Positions 6,034 to 11,477 of a stretch of 11,477 bases of DNA are shown in pieces; the first letter of the stretch is position 1, and every line of letters starts with the position of its first letter. Location: assembly GCA_948466105.1 (NCBI GenBank), contig CAOJZR010000009.1, forward strand, positions 1-11,477, read 5' to 3'. The DNA comes from an uncultured Bacillota bacterium. Lineage in GTDB: Bacteria > Bacillota_I > Bacilli_A > RF39 > UBA660. The notes beneath the pieces are model-generated. The model worked only from the letters and a program-made list of their open reading frames with translations. It ran no database searches and was not told the DNA's origin. The position numbers and the translations under genes were made by a program.

Positions 6034-9000
6034 AATCCATTAATTCTTGTTCCAAAGCTTCAAGAGGTTCATCTTTAAATGTATCATATTCCAAATCATA
6101 ACTAGCACTTTTATATCGCTTAGCACCAGTTCCAGCTGGAATAAGCTTACCAATAATAACATTTTCTTTTAATCCATTTAAATAATCAACACGCCCATGA
6201 ATTGCTGCATCTGTAAGAATTCTTGTTGTTTCTTGGAATGAAGCTGCTGATAAGAATGAATCAGTTTCTAAAGACGCTTTGGTAATACCTAAAATAACAG
6301 GTCTACCAGTAGCTGGTCGCTTTCCTTCAAGAATTAGTTTCTTATTTTCATCAGTAAAATGATTTATATTAACCATTGTTCCTGGTAAATATAGTGAATC
6401 CCCACTATTAACAATCTTAATTCTTGAAATCATACGTTTAGCCATAATTTCAACGTGCTTATCAGAAATATCAACACCTTGAGAGCGATAAACCTTTTGA
6501 ATTTCAAGAAGTATATACTGTTGCACTGTAATCGGATCAGTTACAACTAATAACTCTTTTGGATTAATTGCTCCATAAGTAAGACGAGCGCCCGCTTTAA
6601 CTTCTTCGTTAACAGCTACACAAGGTTTTGCTCCATAGTTAGAAGTATGACATTTTTCTTCAACATCATTTCTAACATAAATATTAAACTTACCATTTTC
6701 TTCCTCTAACTTAGTCACAACACCATTAATCTCTGAAATAGTGGCTTTACCCTTAGGATTACGAGCCTCAAATAGCTCTTGTACACGTGGTAAACCTTGA
6801 GTAATATCATCACCTGCAACACCACCTGTATTAAATGTACGCATTGTAAGCTGTGTTCCTGGTTCACCAATTGACTGAGCAGCCATAATACCTACAGCCT
6901 CTCCAATTTCAACAACAAAACCAGTTGCTAAGTTACGACCATAACATTTAACACAAACTCCATGTTCTGTTTTACAAGTAAGAACAGTTCTAATAGGAAC
7001 TTTTGTAATTCCTGCTGCAATTATCTTATCTGCCACTTGTTCAGTGATATATGTATTGCGTTCATACATAACCTCTTTAGTTTCAGGATGAATAATTTTA
7101 CGATTTGTATAACGTCCAACAATACGATCTCTTAATGTTTCAACAACTGTATTATCTTTTTCATTAATGAAGTCTTCAACAATAACACCATCATCAGTGC
7201 CACAATCATCTTCTTTAACAATAATATCTTGCGCAACATCAACTAATCTTCTTGTTAAATATCCAGCATCCGCTGTCTTAAGAGCAGTATCAACAGCTCC
7301 TTTTCTAGCTCCATGAGTAGATAAGAAGAATTCAGATATTGTAACTCCTTCTGAGAAGGATGAAACAACTGGTATCTCTTCTGATTCACCACTAGGTTTA
7401 GCAAATAATCCACGCATACCTACTAATTGGGTATGTGAAGATATATCACCTCTGGCTTTACTCATCATCATAATTGAAATTGGATTATCCTTTTCTTTCT
7501 TAACCATTTCCTCAAGTTCAGCTTGGATTCTAGCTTTAGCTTGTGTCCAAATATCAATAACTTTTAAATATCTTTCACGTTCTGTAATTAAACCACGTTT
7601 AAATTGCTTATTAACAGTATCAACTAAATCTTGACTCTCCTTTAAAACAGTTGGCTTAATCTCACTTTCGCGAATATCTGATATCGCTATACTAATTCCT
7701 GATAATGTTGAATATTTAAAGCCTAAATCTTTTAACTTATCTAGCATAACAGAAGTTTCTGTTGTTTGGTAACGTTTATAAATTTGGGCGATTATTTTTC
7801 CTAAAACACCCTTGTTTAGAGCTTCTGTTAATTCCATTTTGCTAATCTCTTCTTTAATATTAGAGCCACGATTAATAAAATATTTACTAGGAGTACATTT
7901 TTCAATATTCTCTGCTGAACCATCATTAATGTATTGGAAAGTGTCTGGGAAAATAGAATTAAACAATAACTTTCCTGGGGTTGTTACTAAATATTTGTCC
8001 ATATATGTATCTGGAAAAATCTTATGTTTAAACGATTTTACAGGTAAAGCTATACGTGTATGAAGTGTAATTTCTCTTCTCTCATAAGCCATCAATGCTT
8101 CATTGTCATCCTTAAAGACTCTACCTTCACCTTCTAAGCCACTTTTTTCAATCGTTATATAATAATTACCTAAAACCATATCTTGGCCTGGTGTAACGAT
8201 TGGTTTACCATCTTTAGGTGATAAGATATTATTCGCACCTAACATTAAAATACGAGCCTCAGCCTGTGCTTCTTCGCTAATAGGTACATGAACAGCCATT
8301 TGATCACCATCAAAGTCTGCATTAAAGGCTGCACAAACAAGCGGATGCAATCTTATACTTCGACCATCAATTAACTTAGGCTCAAAAGCTTGAATACCTA
8401 ATCTATGTAAAGTTGGAGCACGGTTTAACATAACAGGATGCTCTTTTATTTTTTCTTCTACAATATCCCAAACACGTGGATCTTGATTCTCTATCATTCG
8501 CTTAGCCGCTTTAATATTTGATGCAATCTCTTTAGTTACTAAACCATTTATAACATGTGGCTTAAATAACTCAAGGGCCATTTCTTTAGGAATTCCACAT
8601 TCATACATTTTTAAACTAGGTCCAACAACAATAACTGAACGCGCAGAATAATCAACACGTTTACCTAGTAAGTTTTGACGGAAACGTCCTTGTTTTCCTT
8701 TTAACATACTAGATAAAGATTTCAATGGTCTATTACCTGCACCTGTTATATTACGACCTCTTCTTCCATTATCAAATAAAGCATCAACTGCTTCTTGTAG
8801 CATACGTTTCTCATTTTGAATAATGATTGAAGGTGCCCCTAAATCCATCAATTTTTTAAGACGATTATTACGATTGATAACTCGTCTATATAAATCATTT
8901 AAATCACTTGTCGCAAAACGACCACCATCTAACTGAATCATTGGACGAAGTTCAGGTGGAATTACAGGTAGAGCATCTAAAACCATCCATTCTGGTTTAT

Positions 9001-9667
9001 TTCCTGATTCAAGGAAAGCATTTAACACATCTAAACGTTTAATTAAACGTGTTCTTTTTTGACTAGTAGAATCTTTTATTTCTTCAATTTCCTTTTTAAT
9101 TTCTTCTACTTCAAGAGCAATATCAACTTGTGATAAAAGTTCTTTAATTGCCTCTGCACCCATTCCTACTCTAAAAGAATTACCATATTTTTCATAATAA
9201 GCACGATATTCTTTATCACTTATAGTTTGTTTTTTCTCAAGTGGCGCAGGTCCTGGGTCTAAAACAACATAAGAAACAAAATATAAAACTTCTTCTAAGT
9301 CTCTTGGACTCATATCAAGTACAAGCCCCATACGTGATGGAATGCCTTTAAAAAACCAAATATGTGAACAAGGAGTGGCTAGTTCAATATGCCCCATACG
9401 CTCACGACGTACTTTAGAGCGTGTTACCTCAACACCACAACGATCGCATATAATATTTTTATAACGTAAACGTTTATATTTGCCACAAGAGCATTCATAA
9501 TCTTTTGTTGGTCCAAATATTTTTTCACAAAACAACCCATCACGTTCTGGTTTTAAAGTTCGATAATTAATTGTTTCAGCTTTTTTTACTTCCCCATAAG
9601 ACCAAGAACGAATTTTTTCAGGTGAAGCTATGGAAATTTTTAATCCTTCAAAATTATTTACATCCAT
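6032..9667 (-). CDS. rpoC: RNA polymerase beta' subunit
   Basis: A complete 1211-residue beta' chain, near the 1199 of Bacillus subtilis and without the large insertion of Proteobacteria. With beta it forms the catalytic core of RNA polymerase. In order: first zinc-binding Cys set (59, 61, 74, 77); clamp and lid regions; switch region [20 protein letters not shown] (324-343); the Mg2+-binding [12 protein letters not shown] (449-460; Asp451, 453, 455); the bridge helix segment (about 770-815, [20 protein letters not shown]); second zinc site (Cys822, 898, 905, 908); and the trigger loop (about 936-965, [19 protein letters not shown]). The His of the trigger loop (E. coli His936) is replaced by Asn946, codon AAT at 6832-6830. 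The start overlaps the rpoB stop by one base (TAATG). Its ribosome binding site is made from the acidic-tail codons of rpoB. The gene ends on an intrinsic terminator. Confidence 0.99.
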   Translation of the reverse strand: MDVNNFEGLKISIASPEKIRSWSYGEVKKAETINYRTLKPERDGLFCEKIFGPTKDYECSCGKYKRLRYKNIICDRCGVEVTRSKVRRERMGHIELATPCSHIWFFKGIPSRMGLVLDMSPRDLEEVLYFVSYVVLDPGPAPLEKKQTISDKEYRAYYEKYGNSFRVGMGAEAIKELLSQVDIALEVEEIKKEIEEIKDSTSQKRTRLIKRLDVLNAFLESGNKPEWMVLDALPVIPPELRPMIQLDGGRFATSDLNDLYRRVINRNNRLKKLMDLGAPSIIIQNEKRMLQEAVDALFDNGRRGRNITGAGNRPLKSLSSMLKGKQGRFRQNLLGKRVDYSARSVIVVGPSLKMYECGIPKEMALELFKPHVINGLVTKEIASNIKAAKRMIENQDPRVWDIVEEKIKEHPVMLNRAPTLHRLGIQAFEPKLIDGRSIRLHPLVCAAFNADFDGDQMAVHVPISEEAQAEARILMLGANNILSPKDGKPIVTPGQDMVLGNYYITIEKSGLEGEGRVFKDDNEALMAYERREITLHTRIALPVKSFKHKIFPDTYMDKYLVTTPGKLLFNSIFPDTFQYINDGSAENIEKCTPSKYFINRGSNIKEEISKMELTEALNKGVLGKIIAQIYKRYQTTETSVMLDKLKDLGFKYSTLSGISIAISDIRESEIKPTVLKESQDLVDTVNKQFKRGLITERERYLKVIDIWTQAKARIQAELEEMVKKEKDNPISIMMMSKARGDISSHTQLVGMRGLFAKPSGESEEIPVVSSFSEGVTISEFFLSTHGARKGAVDTALKTADAGYLTRRLVDVAQDIIVKEDDCGTDDGVIVEDFINEKDNTVVETLRDRIVGRYTNRKIIHPETKEVMYERNTYITEQVADKIIAAGITKVPIRTVLTCKTEHGVCVKCYGRNLATGFVVEIGEAVGIMAAQSIGEPGTQLTMRTFNTGGVAGDDITQGLPRVQELFEARNPKGKATISEINGVVTKLEEENGKFNIYVRNDVEEKCHTSNYGAKPCVAVNEEVKAGARLTYGAINPKELLVVTDPITVQQYILLEIQKVYRSQGVDISDKHVEIMAKRMISRIKIVNSGDSLYLPGTMVNINHFTDENKKLILEGKRPATGRPVILGITKASLETDSFLSAASFQETTRILTDAAIHGRVDYLNGLKENVIIGKLIPAGTGAKRYKSASYDLEYDTFKDEPLEALEQELMD

Positions 9668-11477
9668 TATTCGCCATCCCCTTCCTCAAAATCGTCTTCT
9701 ACCATTTCTTCAAAATCATCACTATCTTCATCTATATATTCATCATCATATTCATCATTAGGTAGTTCTTCGTTTATCTCATCATTATTTTCAACAACTT
9801 CGCTAGTAAGCTCTTCCGTATTTAAAAACGCATCTTTATCTTGCTCTTCTAGTTCTTTTAGTTCCACATATTTTCCTTCATTATTTAGTACTGTAATATC
9901 AAGACCTAAAGCTTGGAATTCTTTAATCAATACCCTGAAACTTTCAGGAATACCAGATTTTGGTATTGGTTCACCTTTAACAATGGCTTCATATACTTTA
10001 ACACGACCAACAACATCATCAGATTTTACAGTTATCATTTCTTGTAAAACATGTGCAGCACCATATGCATAAAGGGCCCAAACTTCCATCTCACCAAATC
10101 GCTGACCACCAAATTGTGCTTTACCACCTAAAGGTTGTTGTGTTACTAAAGAATATGGTCCAGTTGAACGCGCATGAAGTTTATCATCAACCATATGATG
10201 AAGTTTAATCATGTACATAACACCAACACTTATACGATGATCAAATGGCTCACCAGTTCTACCATCATAAAGAATTGCTTTACCATCTTCATCTAGACCA
10301 GCTTCTTTTAAAGCTTCTACAATTTCTTCTCTTTTAGCACCATCAAAGACTGGAGTAGCAACATGAATATTTAAATTTTTTGCAGCTGCACCAAGATGCA
10401 TTTCAAGAATCTGACCAATATTCATACGACTTGGTACTCCAAGTGGATTAAGTAAAATATCAATTGGTCTACCATCACTTAAATATGGCATATCTTCTTG
10501 TGGTAAAATAAGCGAAATAACACCTTTGTTCCCATGACGACCAGCCATTTTATCACCAACGGAAATTTTTCTTTTTTGTACAATATATACACGAACAATT
10601 TTAGATACACCAGCTGGAAGCTCATCAGTATCTTCTTTAGTGAAAATTTTAACATCATGGACAATTCCTTCACCACCATGAGGTACTCGAAGTGAGGTAT
10701 CTCTTACTTCACGTGTTTTTTCACCAAAAATAGCATGTAATAATTTTTCCTCACTAGTAAGTTCAGCAACACCTTTTGGCGTAACTTTACCAACTAAAAT
10801 ATCATCGTCTTTAACTTCAGTTCCAATTCGAATAATTCCATTTTCGTCCAAGTTTTTACGTGATTCTTCACTAACATTAGGAATATCACGAGTAAATTCT
10901 TCTGGACCTAGTTTAGTGTCACGACATTCAATTTGATAATCTTCAATATGAATTGATGTATACACATCATCACTAACTAAACGTTCATTTAAAATAACAG
11001 CATCTTCATAGTTGTAACCATTGTAGTTCATAAAAGCAACTGTCACATTTTTACCAAGAGCCATCTCTCCTTTATCCGTAGATGGTCCATCAGCAATTAC
11101 TTGATCTTTTTTTACTGAATCACCAAGACGTACAATTGGCACTTGATGATAACATGTTCCAGCATTACTTCTTTCAAAGCCATTTAAATAATAAGTATCT
11201 TTACCACCAACTGTTTTTACTATTATTTTTCTTGCATCAACATAATCAACAATACCATCAGCTTTTGCTATTACAACAGCACCACTATCACGAGCAGCAA
11301 TTGCTTCAATTCCTGTACCAACAAGTGGAGCTTCCGCTTTTAATAATGGTATAGCTTGTCTTTGCATATTAGCACCCATCAATGCACGTTTTCCATCATC
11401 GTGTTCCAAGAAAGGAATCCCTGCTGTTGTTATTGAAACAACTTGTTGTGGTGAAACATCAATATAATCAATTTTAC
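9667..11477 (-). CDS. rpoB: RNA polymerase beta subunit, 3' part
   Basis: The last 602 residues of beta; the 5' part lies beyond the right edge. The frame is open to 11477 and reads [26 protein letters not shown], so the TTG at 11409 is an internal Leu, not a start. Landmarks: [11 protein letters not shown] (about E. coli 678-688, near the rifampicin pocket); [14 protein letters not shown] with the Glu-Asp pair near 11007-11002; a short flap region (about 10570-10713) without lineage insertion; [12 protein letters not shown] (about 10520-10556) with the two Lys that contact the nascent RNA end; [20 protein letters not shown] then [15 protein letters not shown]. After the conserved core (ending near [10 protein letters not shown]) comes a tail in which the last 49 residues hold 27 Asp/Glu. 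The Bacillus subtilis chain also has an acidic extension. It overlaps rpoC by one base. Confidence 0.99.
   Translation of the reverse strand, partial: KIDYIDVSPQQVVSITTAGIPFLEHDDGKRALMGANMQRQAIPLLKAEAPLVGTGIEAIAARDSGAVVIAKADGIVDYVDARKIIVKTVGGKDTYYLNGFERSNAGTCYHQVPIVRLGDSVKKDQVIADGPSTDKGEMALGKNVTVAFMNYNGYNYEDAVILNERLVSDDVYTSIHIEDYQIECRDTKLGPEEFTRDIPNVSEESRKNLDENGIIRIGTEVKDDDILVGKVTPKGVAELTSEEKLLHAIFGEKTREVRDTSLRVPHGGEGIVHDVKIFTKEDTDELPAGVSKIVRVYIVQKRKISVGDKMAGRHGNKGVISLILPQEDMPYLSDGRPIDILLNPLGVPSRMNIGQILEMHLGAAAKNLNIHVATPVFDGAKREEIVEALKEAGLDEDGKAILYDGRTGEPFDHRISVGVMYMIKLHHMVDDKLHARSTGPYSLVTQQPLGGKAQFGGQRFGEMEVWALYAYGAAHVLQEMITVKSDDVVGRVKVYEAIVKGEPIPKSGIPESFRVLIKEFQALGLDITVLNNEGKYVELKELEEQDKDAFLNTEELTSEVVENNDEINEELPNDEYDDEYIDEDSDDFEEMVEDDFEEGDGE
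9678..9687 (-). promoter_or_regulatory. Ribosome binding site of rpoC, inside the rpoB acidic tail
   Basis: GAGGAAGGGG on the minus strand, ten bases before the rpoC ATG at 9667. These bases also encode Glu-Glu-Gly, near the end of the RpoB tail. The arrangement, with the TAATG overlap, suggests coupled translation that keeps beta and beta' in step. Confidence 0.6.

Noticed and set aside
7812..10679. Three further frames (plus 7812-8063, plus 9571-9765, minus 10479-10679)
   Set aside because: Each overlaps rpoB or rpoC in another frame, has low-complexity content and no family likeness.
11082..11409. TTG at 11409 as the start of rpoB, and a plus-strand frame at 11082-11354
   Set aside because: The rpoB frame is open to the window edge and reads conserved beta sequence (PFLEHDD), so TTG is Leu; the plus-strand frame is the antisense shadow of rpoB.

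Overview
The window is about 70% A+T, and every gene I can support lies on the minus strand, so it reads from high to low coordinates. It looks like a small, AT-rich genome of the Bacillota/Mollicutes type. Support for this comes from strong Shine-Dalgarno sites, tight gene packing, rpoB-rpoC without the large lineage insertions of Proteobacteria, a lipobox lipoprotein and UUU-type terminators. TGG is used for Trp and TGA as a stop, so the code looks standard rather than the Mycoplasma code. I cannot name a genus.

Layout in transcription order: (1) the 3' two thirds of rpoB enters from the right edge (11477) and ends in a very acidic tail. (2) rpoC starts inside the rpoB stop codon, spans 9667-6032 and ends on a compact intrinsic terminator that overlaps its own stop. 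(3) A 302-base gap (5730-6031) holds that terminator, a stop-free hydrophobic reading frame without a start codon, and a probable promoter. (4) dinB, a Y-family translesion DNA polymerase with a beta-clamp-binding motif. (5) After a 41-base gap with an extended -10 promoter comes tex, an RNA-binding YqgF/HhH/S1 protein. (6) Ten bases later comes a MacB-like protein whose ABC ATPase domain has lost all the motifs it would need to bind and hydrolyse ATP, fused to a four-helix FtsX-type permease. (7) Abutting it with no spacer is a small lipoprotein. (8) At the left edge (67-1) is the start of another gene, with a run of ten G near its 5' end.

Functionally the right half is core transcription machinery (beta and beta' subunits). 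The middle is nucleic-acid maintenance (DinB, Tex). The left part is a probable tex-permease-lipoprotein operon acting at the cell envelope.

The most interesting points are the ATPase-dead ABC/permease fusion with its coupled lipoprotein, an Asn in place of the trigger-loop His of RpoC, the G10 tract near the start of the left-edge gene, and a near-identical promoter/leader module in front of dinB and tex.
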